From Neocallimastix lanati (nom. inval.) (taxonomy: Eukaryota > Neocallimastigomycota > Neocallimastigomycetes > Neocallimastigales > Neocallimastigaceae): 22,500 nt of DNA. A program made the translations under genes and the position numbers. Positions 8,751-21,238 of this stretch are shown here, piece by piece. Position 1 is the stretch's first letter; each line of letters begins with the position of its first letter. The notes below the pieces were generated by a model. It did not search any database, was not told the DNA's origin, and saw only the letters and a list, made by a program, of their open reading frames with translations. The stretch covers positions 997,501-1,020,000 of the forward strand of contig JACVTC010000004.1 in assembly GCA_016946835.1 (NCBI GenBank), in the 5' to 3' direction.

Positions 8751-11700
8751 ATGGGGGAGGAAATAAACTCAGTAATTGTAAAATCTAGAGAAATAAATAA
8801 TTTATTACAAAAATATGAACATATTAATAAAATAAATGAAGATATTTTTAATAATTATCCTGAATTAACAAGCATTCGAAATAAACAGGTATATTAATTT
8901 TAATTTAAGAATTTATTAATATAAAATTTCTAAATTATTAAATTTTAATTTAGAAAAATTTAAATCTTCGTTTAACAAACTTTATATATCTATATATTTG
9001 TAATTTATATCAGCGTATTTATATATATATTTTTTACTTTATTTTTTTATTTTTGTTCTGTTTTTTTGCAATAATTTTAATGATTTTTTAATATTATTTA
9101 TTTAATTTTTAAAAATATTCAATAGATAATCGAGTACTTCCAAAAATGTATAAAAGTTTTACATACTTTTCAAAAATACATTGAAAATTTAAAAACATTA
9201 AATAATGCATATATATATATATCAAATAAATTCATTATAAATTGCAATAATATTGTGAATGTTTTAAACAATAGTTTTAAAGAAATACGTTTAATTTTAG
9301 AAAATAATAAATTTAATCAAGAGGATGTGTCAAATTATGAAAAATTAAATTCGCAATTCGAAAATATAGTAATATTATTTCAAAATATTATTACATATTT
9401 AAAAGAAAGCCATGATTTTATTGTATCAATTGATAAGCTGAAAATTAAACAAAATGAAAAAAAAGTAACAAATAATAATAAAGGTATTTAAGATTATTAT
9501 CTTTATTAAAAGAATTATATATATATATATAAATTAATTTTTTATTTTAATAATCATATTATATTATTATAAAATTTTAAAAATAAATAACCATAGATAT
9601 AATTGTTCTTTCAGAGATATATGGTATTTTTTTTTTTTTTTTTAATTATTTTTAATATATATAAAATATTTTAGAGAATAAAATATATATTCTTAATTTT
9701 TATCTCTTATAAAATTTTAATAATTAACCTCATTTACCTACATACATATATATATTAGCAAACAATAATTTTAATAATGAATTTAGTTTTTTTTCACTAT
9801 GGATTGAAGCTGAATATTTATATATTATTACTAAAAAGAATTCAGGAAATGTATATAATTTAAATAATGGTAAATGTGAAAAAGCAATTCAATATAATAA
9901 AGAAATACAATATGATAATTCTCCTTCATCTTTAAATTTAATTTCATTGCTAGATATGAAATCTATGAATTTGGCAAAAAAAACGATTTCAGAAGGTACT
10001 TTGGAAGATTTAATATGGAATATTATATATGATTTAAAAGGATTTAATAATATAATACGAATTAATCCTTATGTTTATAATGAAATTATTAATAATAATG
10101 CTTTGAGCTCCGTAATACAAAAAAATAAAATAATAGAAAATAGTAATGATAATCATTTAATAAATAATGATGAGATTATTAAAACCAATATGAATCAAAA
10201 TTCTAATTTTATTCATGTTGATAAAAATCAATTAATTAATTCATTGAAAAATCTAATAGGATTACGCACTGATTTTGAAAGTAGTTTAAAATATGAATGG
10301 AAAATTATTATGGATGATTTAATTAATTACAATATCGATTCTTCAAAAATAGATATTGAAAATTGTGATCAACAAATTAAACTAAAAAGTAATAACTATT
10401 CTGAAAATATTAAAAACAGGAATAATTTATTAACAAGTTTACAAAATATTATTGTAAAATCAAACGAAGAATATGAAGAATATGATAGTAAAATTAATGA
10501 AATAAAGGATAGTATAAACGAATTGAATTTAAAACAACGTGAATTAGAAATTAAAATAAATAATATAAATAATATTAATGAAAACAAGGAAAATAAAGAA
10601 AATATAAATAATAATAGTTTAAATGAAAGAATGACGTCTGAAAATAAACTTGAAAAATTGAAAAAACTAGACCAACTTCAAAGTTTGTTTCTTAACAATA
10701 ATAGGCAAATATTTAAATTAAATAAAACAAGAATATCTTATTTAGAAATTCAGGATAATATTGAAAAAGAATTATTTGCTAAAACATTAGAATTAAGACA
10801 AAATCAAACTAAAATCGAGAAAGAAATGGCAAAAGTTAGAACTGAAATATATTCTATTTTATTCATTCATGTTAAATTTGAATTGGCGTTATATTGTAAA
10901 ATTAGTAATGTATTGGATAATTTGGTTGGTAAATCTATTAATTATAATTATTCAGAATTGATAAAATATTTTAATCTTTTGGAGTATTCAATAAAAATAA
11001 GAAGAGTTGTTGAATTGAATTTTATTGAACTTTTCAAAAAAGAGCTTCAAATCTCGTCTTTTTCAATGTTGGATAAACAAAAGGAAACAATATTGGTACA
11101 AATAGATAATTTACAAAAAAATTATGACGACACACAAAAAGAATATTCAGCTTTTTCTCAAGATTTAGATCCTCAAAAAGAAAATTACAATTATCAAAAA
11201 GAATTAATTGAAAATAAACTAGAAGAATTACTGAAAGAGATTAATGACCTCGAAAATGAATATCATCCCGAAGGTAAGAACAAAACATTATCAGAAGAAG
11301 AAGAATATTTATTATCCATGAAATTTCAACCTTTAGAACAAGATGTTTTGGCTTATATGGAAAAACAAAAATTATATGAATGTGAAATTAAAAGATTAGA
11401 AGGAGTAGAAGAAAAGTATAATTATCGTTCTTTAACCCTAAAAGAAGAATTAATATCAACTAAAATTAAATTAGAAGTTATAAATAATTATGAACAAGTA
11501 ATTCAAAGTGATGTTATTAATTATAGAAATAATATTGATGATAAATGTCTTAAATTAATAAAACAAATAAATGATGATCTTGTTGTTGAATCAAGTAATA
11601 ATAATGACGACAATATTAAAAGTATGAATAATGAGAATAATAATAGTAATAATGACAAAATAAATAGTATAATAAATATATTTGATTTAGAATTACCTGA

Positions 11701-14700
11701 AGATAATGAACAAAGCGTAATTTTTCAAAATGATTATAATCAAAATATGAATATAAATAATAATAATGTAAGTTTTTTGTCATATGCTTCAGAAAATATT
11801 AATAATAGACATAGATTTAGTATAGATTTGAATGATATAAGTCAAAATTTTGATTCATCATTATATAAAATCAATAATAATTTATTAGAAAGTATGATGT
11901 CTAGAAATTCTTATAATATAAATATAGTAAAGAATAATAAAAAAATTAATTATGAGAATAATGATGTTAATTTTAATGATATAATCAGTAATAACAATAA
12001 CAATAACAATAACAATAACAATAACAATAACAATAACAATAACAATAACAATAACAATAATAGTAATAATAATGGTAATATTAATATTAAAAATAGTAGC
12101 TTAATTTATCATTCGACCCCACAAAAAGTTGATTTAATTGAACAATTAGAAATTAATTCTGTCGATAGTAATAATTCAATTATACCAAATACTAATGAAT
12201 TAACATTAGATAATAGAAATGTTATTGAAACAAAATATATAAATAAACAAAAGAAATTGAATGATGTAATATCTACTATGAATATTCAAAGAGATGAATT
12301 AAATAAAAATTATGAAGAGAAAGAAGAAAAAGCAAAAAAGATGATCAAAAATATAAATGATTTAAAAAAGGAAATGGTAACTATAAATGAAAATTTTGAA
12401 TCGTTATGCAAAATTCTTTCAGATAAACAAGAAATGATAGAACAAAAAATGAATATCAATAGTAATGGCAATAACATCAAATTTATGGATAATAGTATTA
12501 AAGAAAAATATTTAAATCTTTGCTTATCGCTTTCAGGTATTAAAGAAAAGTATTCGAAAATTAATAATCAAATTGAGCATATGGTAAGTCAATCAAATAG
12601 CTTTAATGTGCCAATAGAATCACAATTACGAAAACTTCAAACCCTTAAAGATCAGATTAACTTGATTTATAATCAAATTATTGATAAAAAATCCAATAAA
12701 AAGGAATTTTATGAAAAATTATATATGCTTGATATAAAATTATTTAATTTTAAAAGACAAAAAATACAACTTAATAAGGCATTAGTTAATATTAATAACC
12801 AATACAAGTATGAAAATGGGCAGTTGGAGTCACATCTAGCAGCTATAAATGCAAAATTAAAGGAACTTGATTCATTAGATTTTAATGATAAAAATATTCA
12901 AGATGAAAATAAATTAAAATCTGTGAAAGAACAGTTAAAAATTCAACAAGATGAATTAAAAAATGATATGATAACCATTGAAAAACAATCAAGTGAAGAA
13001 AGTAAAATGTTAAATAGTAATATCGAAGAAATTCAAAATGAATATAAAACAATTGAAAAAAAAAAAGTTAAATATTCAAAAAAAGAACTTTTACAAAAAA
13101 TAAAGGAATTGACAGATATTTATGAAAAAGATTCCATTTCAATGGTAAATCAGACATTTGTATTAGATTCAGAACAACAAGAACGTGTAAAAATAAATTC
13201 AGAATTAAATGAAATTATTCATAAATTAAATGAATTTATACTACTCTTTGAAAAAATTAATCAAAATATTATCAATAATAAAAAGGAATATAATTCTCTA
13301 TTTAATGAGAGTAATCATGAACTTGATAATAATACTATAAAAGGTAATCTTGGTAATAGAATTAAAAATGATATAGAAGAAAAATCAATTAATATCAATA
13401 GAAATAGTTCTGAAATTAAAGGTATTATCTATTTATATATAAATAAATTAATAAATAAATTTAGTTAAATAAAAATAAATTTAATAAAATAAAAAATAAA
13501 AAATAAAAAATAAAAAATAAAAAATAAAAAATAAAAAATAAAAAAAAAAATAAAATAAAATAAAATAAAAATAAATAAATAAATAAATAAAATAAAATAA
13601 AAATAAATAAATAAAATAAAATAAAATATAAATAAATAAATAAATAAAATAAAATAAAATATTGATATAATTATATTATATTATATTATATTATTAATAT
13701 TTATATGATAGATTCATTTTATAGTAATACATCTAATCAAAGCATTAATAAAAAAATCAATGAAAATAATAAAGAAAGTTTAAAGTTATCAAATGAATTA
13801 CCTGTAAATATAAATATGAATGATTCACTCTTAAATAACTTTAATATTTATAATAAAGATCAAATGTCTTTATATCAAAATCAACAAAATCAGTTTGAAA
13901 AGGAAATATCTGTTATATGTAATAAATTGACAAATGTTAAAAAAATAAGGGAGTCGTTGGGAAATATTGAATATATTCCAGAAGAATTAGATAGTCAAAT
14001 AATATCTTTATGTGAAGGACTTTCAAATATAATGGATGATAAGCATTCTTTATTTAAAAAATTAACTTCTTCTTTACAAGATAATGAAAAACAAAAAAAG
14101 GAATTAAATGAAAAGATAATTTATATGGAAAAAGAATTAGAGAAATTATTAACACAATCTTCATCCCAAGAACTTGAGATTAAATCTCAAAAATCAGAAT
14201 TTGAAAAGAAGATTAAACAATTAAATAATAAATCAGATGATATGCAGAAAAAAATAGGAAGTTTAACAAAAGATAAGATGTCATTAAATTCAGAATTAAA
14301 TAAACAACAATTACAATGGAAAGAAACAGAGATTAATTACAAAAATGAAATTGAAAAATTAAATAAAGATATTAATGATTTAGTGAGTGAACGTAATTGT
14401 GTTAAACGTTCCTTTAAAGAATCACAGGCTAATTGGGATAAACTAAAAATGGAAAATGAGAAAAAAATAAATGAATTAAATAATAAAATTAGAGAATATA
14501 AGGATAAAATAAAGGAAATTAAAGCCGATAATGAATCAGTTAATGAAGAGAAAAAATCATTACAAGATCAAATTAATACGATCCAAAGCCAAATTAACTT
14601 TATAACCAATGAAAGAGATTCTTATGCTCTTAAATTGAAAAATGAAACAACATCTTATAATGAAAAAAATAATCAAATTAATGATCAACTTCAAGAATTA

Positions 14701-16888
14701 GATAGAAAATTAAATGAATCCAACAAATCATATATAGAACTAAAAAATAAATATGACAATGCAATCAATGAAATGAAAGAAAAAGATTCTAATTATTCCA
14801 AAGAAATAGATACTTATAAAAACGAAATTGAAGTTATTCATCAATCAAAGCATCTTCTTGAAGTAGAATTAGATAAATCCAAAAAGAGAATAGCTGCCTT
14901 AGAAAGTACTATTGAAGAAATATCATCGTATAATTCAAGACTCACCAACATAAAAAGAACTAATGAAAATGCAGGAATAGAAGTAGAAAATATTATTAAA
15001 AGTTCTAATTTTAAATATGATGAAATTAGTGAATTAATATACGAAATTCAAAGTAAAATTTCTTCTTATGCATTTAAAAATAAATTAAAAAATATAAAAT
15101 ATGATGAGAATGATGATGCTGGTGGCAAGAATGATATTGATTATACTAGTATTAATGAGCAACTTGAAGATTTAAATAATAATGTTTCAAGTATGGTAAC
15201 TGTAATAAAGAATCAAGAAAAACAATTGAAATTCCAAAAGAATGAAAATGAAGATAAAGTAGAAGAATTAGCTAATAAAATTAATAATTTAAATTCTGAA
15301 AAAGCGTCCTTAGAAGCATCGTTAAAATCTGCAAAAAGTATATCAGAAAAACAAATAGAACAATTACAAACAAGATTGTCCTGTTTAGGTGTAGAATTAA
15401 CCACAATTAAGCAGCATAGAGATTCATTAAAGCTTGATCTAACTAATTGTATGAATACAATTGAACAATATAAAAATAAAATGTCAAAAGAAACTGATAT
15501 TCTCGAGAATAAATATATCAATTTATTAGATGAAAGAAATTCTTTTGAAGAAAAATTTTTGGAATTAAAACATAATTATGATGAAAAAATTAGATCTTTA
15601 GAAGAAATTCAACAGCAATTAACAGATTCAAATACATTATTAAAAAATCAAGAAAATAAGATTAAAGAATTAAATGAACAATATGATGCGATTAAAAGTG
15701 AAAAAGAAAAATCAATTCAAAAGTATGAAGAATCAATAGAAGAAATAAAAGATAAGAATAAAGTATTACAAGAAGAAAATAAAAATTTAAAGGAAGAGTT
15801 ATCAGGAATTAATGTAAGTAGAGATGTATTAGTTAATGAATTAACAGAGCATTTTGAAAAATCTGAAAATGAAAAAAATGATTTGACAAATAAGGCAAAT
15901 AAAATAAGTGATGAAAATAAAGATTTGAAGTTGAAATTACTAAAAATTGAAAAAGATTATCAAAATAAAATAAATGAATTAAATCAAAAATTAAAAGACG
16001 TCATGCATCAAATTGAAATTGCAGATCAAGAAAGGGTACATTTTGAACATGAAATTAATAATTTAGAAGAAAAATTACAAAATACGGTTTCAGAAAAAGA
16101 TCAATTGTCATTACAAGTCAATGAAAAATCATTACAGTTAAAACAAATTCAAAATCAATTAAATCGTCAAATTAATACTTTAAATAACGAAAAGAAATCT
16201 TTGGAATTACAAATTTCTCAATCCAAAAATTTTGCGGAAGATAGTATTAAAGAACAGGAAGAAAAAATTAAAGAAATGAGTAAATCCTATACTCAATTAA
16301 ATGGTAAATATAAGGAACTTATGTCTCAATTAGAAAATATTTCCAAAGAAAAATTTGAATATAAATCAAAAGTATTAAATTTAGAGTCTCAATTAGAAGA
16401 AAATAAAATTAATATGGTAAATAAAAATGTATTAGTCGAGAAAGAAGATGAATGTAAAAAATTAAGAAATGAAATTAAAATGGTTAATGATAGCAAAAAT
16501 AAATTAGAAACATTATTACAAACAGAAAATAAAAAATTAAAAGAAAATATAAATGAATTGGTTAATAAATCTATAAATGATAAAAAATCATATGAAGAGA
16601 CAATTAAAAAACTTGATGAATTAAAAAGTAAGAAGGAAAAAGAGAATAAAATTATTACCAATTTATTAAGTATTCTAAGCGATAATATGGAAGTCATGGG
16701 TAAAGATATGAATAAAGATAGAACATTAAATAATCAGAAATTTAAATCTTTAAATGGTAAATAAAGTATAACCAATAATTAATAATAATAATAATAATAA
16801 ATAATAAATAATAAATAATAATAATAAATAATAAACAATAATAAATAATAGATAATAGTAAATAATAATAAATAATAATAAATAATAA

Positions 16889-16963
<75 letters not shown>

Positions 16964-19863
16964 TAATAAAAATTAAAATAAAATTATTAATGATAATATT
17001 TAAATAATAACATAAAATATATAAAATATACTATACTAATAATTAATTTATATATAATATTATATATATATTTACTATAATAAAATTAATAATAATAATA
17101 ATAATAATAATAGATCTTAATGATATAGATGATATAGAAAATATAGATAATATGAAAGAGTATTTAAATAGTATCCAGAATAGTTTTTCAAGTATTTTAA
17201 ATAAATATAAAGATACTCTTAAAAACTTAGATCATTATCAAAAGTTATCCGAATCTTTTTCAAATGAATTAGATGAAATGAAAAATGAAATTAAAATGAA
17301 AAATAATTCACGAAATGGTATAAATGCATTAAGTAATTTAAATCATATTAGTGATAATATTTTAAATGAAATGATAAATAATTCTGTTCAAGATGTAGTC
17401 ATAAATACATTAAATGAAAAAATTAGCTTATTGAATAAATCTAATCAATTTAGAGATGACATTAATAAATATTCCGATGAAAATTTGAAAATTATAAAAG
17501 CAAAACAAAATGAATTAAATCAAAAATTAATCATAATAAATGGTTATTTGGATGAATTAAGTAGATATAAAAATAATATTATTAATTCAAATGAATCGTA
17601 TATTAATAATCCTTTCGTAAAAGATATTTTAATAAAAATAAAAGAAGTATTAAATATTTTATTAAAGGAAATGCCATCCTCCATATACAGTGGATTTGAA
17701 ATTCAAAAGTATTATGAATTCTTTGATTCATTGGAAAATAATAAATATAACAATAATAATAATGGTAAAGGTCAATACGGTATTATTGAATTTATTGAAA
17801 AGATGAGAAATATATCAAAAGAAATTAAATATTTTGTTGAAAATAGAATCAGTATAATTGAAAGTAATAATAAATATCAAGAAGTTTTAAAGAGAAATAA
17901 TGAATTAGAAAAAAAATATGAATTATTAAAAAATAAGCTTAATGAAAAAGAAAATCAAAATGAAAATAATAGTTTTGTTAATATAAATAAAGGTATTGAT
18001 ATTCACGGTAAGGTAAATAATTTAAAAAATGATTTTAATAACTTTTTAGATTTACTTTCAAATATCAATTCTGAAGAAAATATTCAAGAATCAAATCAAA
18101 AATATAATGATATTGTGAATAAGAGTAAGAATTTATCATTAAATATGAATGAGTTATTAAGTTCAATTAACACTATCACCACTAAAAAGGATGTAGATAT
18201 TGATAAAGAAATTAATAATGAAATGGTGTATAAAAATAAAATACAATTATTAACAGATGAAATTAGTTCTTTGGTGGAACAACGTGATTATTTATATGAT
18301 CAAATTTTAACGTTAAAAGATGAACAAATGGATAATATAGATAAATTGAATAAATCTAATGCCGAAATTAACTTTTTAAAAAATAATAGTAATTCAGCAT
18401 GGTCTCGTTTAGAAAAACAACTGAAGAAGTATGAAAAATTGAAGAATAATTATGAAAGTTATATATCGAATAGTGATAATAGAATAAATGAATTAATTAA
18501 TAAAAATAATGAATTATTACAAAAAGGAAAATTTTATGAAGAAAATATAAATTCATTGAAAAAAGAAAACAGAAATTTATCTGATCAATTGAAAAATAAA
18601 AATACCATAGTTATGTTGGAAAAGTCAAATAGTACATTGAATAATGGATCATCCAATGAAGAAATTAGTAATAATGAAGATAATAAGAATAAATATAATA
18701 TTCTAAAAAAGAAATATGATTTTATAAAAGAACAATATAATAAAATTAAAACCATCAATGATGATAATGAAAGTAAAGTGGATGAATATTCTAAAAAATA
18801 TAACTATATTTATAGTCAATATAATAAAGTTAGACCAATAAAACTTGAAAGAGATGATTTATTAAATTCTTTCAATTTATTAAAAGAATTTTCTACTGAA
18901 TATAAAATTCCAATAGATGAACAGAATAAAAATAATAATGAAATGTTCGTTCGGTCTATTATTGAATATATAAAAAGTAAATTTTCATCAAATTCAATGA
19001 AAGAAAAGATATATGAAGAATTAAATGATGAAATTAATGAAATCATTGATTCAAACGAATATCTTCTTCAAAATGCAATAAATAATGGTGATGAAGATTT
19101 TGAAAGTCATTTAAAAGAAGTAATAGAAAAATTAATAGAAACAAAAGATAAAACAAATAAAGAATTATCTAATATTATTAACACTGAAATATCTGAACCA
19201 AGGAAAAGTTTAGAATTAAAATTAGAAAAATTAAGAAATAATCTTAAACTTCAAAGTAATGAAAATCGTTTTCTTCAACAAAAATTAAAAAATACAGAAA
19301 AAACAACTGAAGAAATGACATCAAAAATAGCTAATGAATTTTCAAATATTTTAAAACAATATGATAAATTAAATGAAGAAATAAGTAATGTTCATTCAGT
19401 CACATCCGAAGATATTTTAAGTTTTAATAATAGCAATATAATTAATGATAGTCCAAATAGTATGTTAAATAATAGTAATAATAAACCAAATAGTATAATA
19501 AACGATAATATATATTTAAATAATATGCAATCGGAATCCTTATTAATGGATATGACTTTTTGGTCTACATCTGATGATGATTATTCAATAGAACAAAATC
19601 TTAATCCCCAAAAAAAATTATCAAAAAGACCAAACTCAATGAATAATGATAATGTATTATTAAACAATAATGATGAAGATATTTTGTTAAACAATAATTA
19701 TAATTATTCTAAAAGTAATAATTCTTATCCTATTACAACACATCAAATATCTAATATAAAATCAAATGAATCATCAAAAAGTGCAAATACGATTGGTAGT
19801 AATAATATTGAATTGTTAAAGCATATGTTCTCAAAAATTATAAAACAAAAAAATATTACATAA
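8751..19863 (+). CDS. Giant Asn-rich coiled-coil protein, five exons, 3317 aa, family not recognised
   Basis: Proposed exons are 8751-8888, 9126-9483, 9759-13421, 13712-16756 and 17114-19863. Introns are 237, 275, 290 and 357 bp with phases 0, 1, 1, 1. All begin GTA and end TAG. The total is 9954 nt, exactly 3318 codons including TAA. At the last two joins a lone G plus AT makes Asp. Open frame continues upstream of the internal ATGs at 9947, 13705 and 17152 to a phase-matching acceptor, so those are not gene starts. Residues 1-165 are helical with no signal peptide or membrane segment. Coiled coils cover roughly 376-773, 989-1280, 1439-2376 and most of 2414-3164. An Asn/Ser-rich linker (about 776-973) holds a 24-Asn run. 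The last 150 residues are Ser/Asn/Asp-rich and probably disordered. The composition is Lys/Glu/Asn/Leu heptads. A scaffold, tether or cytoskeletal/flagellar-base role is inference only; no motor, kinase or other catalytic motif is visible. Confidence 0.85.
11990..12061 (+). repeat. Perfect AAT/AAC hexamer tract encoding 24 Asn
   Basis: Twenty-four consecutive Asn codons alternate AAT and AAC strictly through the 23rd, then AAT again, followed by AGT. Strict codon alternation shows that the tract arose by hexanucleotide slippage rather than by amino-acid selection with random synonymous codons. It lies in the disordered linker of the giant protein, about residues 910-935. Confidence 0.95.
13422..13711 (+). 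other. Intron 3 of the giant gene, mostly AAATAAA repeats
   Basis: The donor is G^GTATTATC at 13421/13422 and the acceptor ATGATAG at 13709-13711. Reading frame 3 stays open 45 nt into the intron and then stops. From about 13470 to 13660 the intron is heptamer AAATAAA, then pentamer and tetramer A/T repeats (AAATA, AAAT), and then TATAT repeats. Both flanks are coding in the same phase (phase 1), joining to Lys-Asp-Ser. Confidence 0.8.
16757..17113 (+). other. Intron 4 of the giant gene, mostly AATA/AAT repeats
   Basis: The donor is G^GTAAATAAAG at 16756/16757 and the acceptor AATAATAG at 17111-17113. About 16780-16968 is almost pure AATAAATA/AAT, including an uninterrupted AAAT array at about 16887-16950. 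Exon 5 then opens with an Asp/Ile/Asn-rich coding stretch ahead of the Met at 17152. That stretch has no stop and joins phase 1 to phase 1 (G plus AT). Confidence 0.8.
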
Positions 19864-19985
19864 TCTTTTTTTAAACGTTTTTTCTTTTAATAAAATATTA
19901 AATATTTTATATAATTTTATATATATTATAAATATTTTCTCTTTTTTTTTTTTTATATATTTCTTTCTATTATTGTTATTTTTTC

Positions 19986-20055
<70 letters not shown>

Positions 20056-20101
20056 TTTATTTTTATTTTTATTTTTATTATTTATTATTATTATTATTAT
20101 T
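19986..20101. repeat. TTA microsatellite followed by TTTTTA and TTA arrays
   Basis: A near-perfect trinucleotide array (about 23 units, 19986-20054) is followed by several TTTTTA units and a second short TTA array. It sits 120 bp past the stop of the giant gene, in its 3' flank. Translated it gives poly-Leu or poly-Ile, with no sign of selection. Confidence 0.9.
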
Positions 20102-20626
20102 TTTGCCTTCTTATTTCAATTATATATATATATATATTTTTTATTTTTTAATAATTAGAATTATTTTAATTTTATTTATACCCATTCTTTAATTTATAAT
20201 CAAAAAGGAATAATTCAAAAAATATATATAATGAATTATATTTATTAATTTTTTTTTATGTCGCATTTCGTTTTTATTTATCATAAAATTATTTTTATAT
20301 ATAACTTTTATTATTATAATCATACATCACATACATTAAAAAATAATAAAAATTAACTTAAAATTCTAATATTAAAATATATATATATAATAAAATATAT
20401 TAAATATTAAATATTAAATATAAAAAATTTAATTTAATGTTAAAATTTCATTATATGAAAAATATCTCAATAATCTAAATTTACTATAATTAGAAAATTC
20501 ATATACATGTATATTTTATATATAAAAATAATTAAAAATAAAATTTACAAAATTGGAAATTCATAAATTATAAAAAAAATTAATAATTATAATAAATAAT
20601 AAATGAAAATATAATTGATAATGTTG

Positions 20627-20664
20627 CTTTTTTTTTTTTTTTTTTTTTTTACTTTATTATATAT

Positions 20665-20710
<46 letters not shown>

Positions 20711-20719
20711 TTATTATTA
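20627..20719. repeat. Poly-T run followed by TTA microsatellite
   Basis: A T run of about 24 bases ending near 20650 is followed by an ATT/TTA array to about 20719. It lies roughly 520 bp upstream of the start codon of the RGS-like gene. A poly(dA:dT) tract of this length would disfavour nucleosomes and could mark a promoter, but equivalent tracts occur throughout the window. Confidence 0.8.
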
Positions 20720-21097
20720 TGTATATGCATTTATTATTAATATTCATTGTTTTTGTAATTTGAACAATTATTAATTAAAAACTATATTTTATTAATGATA
20801 AAAATAAAAAAGTTAAAATTCTATACTAATAAATTCTATTTTATATAAATAATAAAACTACTATTAAGAAAGTTTATTAATTTTTATTTCGATAATTTTA
20901 TTTTTTTTATTTTTAATTTTATTTTAGTTCTTATTTTTATTTTTATATTACATAATTTATATTATATATATTTATATAATATTAATATATATAAATTATA
21001 TATATTAGTATTTTTTTTTTTATAATTATATTTTATTATATTATAATAAAACAGCAACAAAAATTTACTTTGAAATAATTGAAGTAGAATAAATAAA

Positions 21098-21125
21098 CTA
21101 TATATATATTCAAGTATATATATAG
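21098..21125. promoter_or_regulatory. Perfect 11-bp inverted repeat in the 5' leader region
   Basis: Arms CTATATATATA (21098-21108) and TATATATATAG (21115-21125) flank a 6-nt loop TTCAAG, 113 bp before the ATG at 21239. The C/G ends make it slightly more specific than plain TA repeats. It could be a hairpin in a 5' UTR, a palindromic protein site, or chance. Confidence 0.35.
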
Positions 21126-21238
21126 TAAAACAAATTATAACTAAATAAAATCAAGCAATAATTAAATATATATATTTATTTGTATATATTAACCATTACT
21201 TTAAACCGATGTTAATATAAATACTTTAATATTAAGTA

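Larger units (their letters stand above)
19864..21238. other. Intergenic region, 3' of the giant gene and 5' of the RGS-like gene
   Basis: I see no supported gene. An AATAAA at 19889-19894, 26 bp after the stop codon, is a possible poly(A) signal, but such hexamers are common by chance here. The region has a long TTA array (about 19986-20054), TTTTTA repeats (about 20055-20080), a T run plus TTA array (about 20627-20719), and an 11-bp perfect inverted repeat at 21098-21125 in the leader of the next gene. The plus-strand frame 19973-20158 is a Leu repeat read from TTA and is not a gene. Confidence 0.6.

Noticed and set aside
9947-9949. ATG at 9947 as the start of the large coiled-coil protein
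   Set aside because: The open frame continues upstream to a TAG acceptor at 9756-9758 that matches the phase of the donor at 9483/9484, so this Met is internal.
10396-19046. Minus-strand ORFs inside the giant gene (10396-10587, 15213-15521, 16389-16697, 18816-19046)
   Set aside because: Antisense shadows of A-rich coding sequence; hydrophobic Phe/Leu/Ser translations typical of the complement of Lys/Glu/Asn codons.
8751-19863. Identification as TPR/Mlp1, Uso1/p115, a golgin, CENP-type or myosin tail protein
   Set aside because: Only generic heptad similarity is visible; no GRIP, armadillo, motor or other family-specific domain can be seen. Coiled coils give misleading matches.
19973-20158. 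61-aa poly-Leu ORF
   Set aside because: Translation of a TTA microsatellite.
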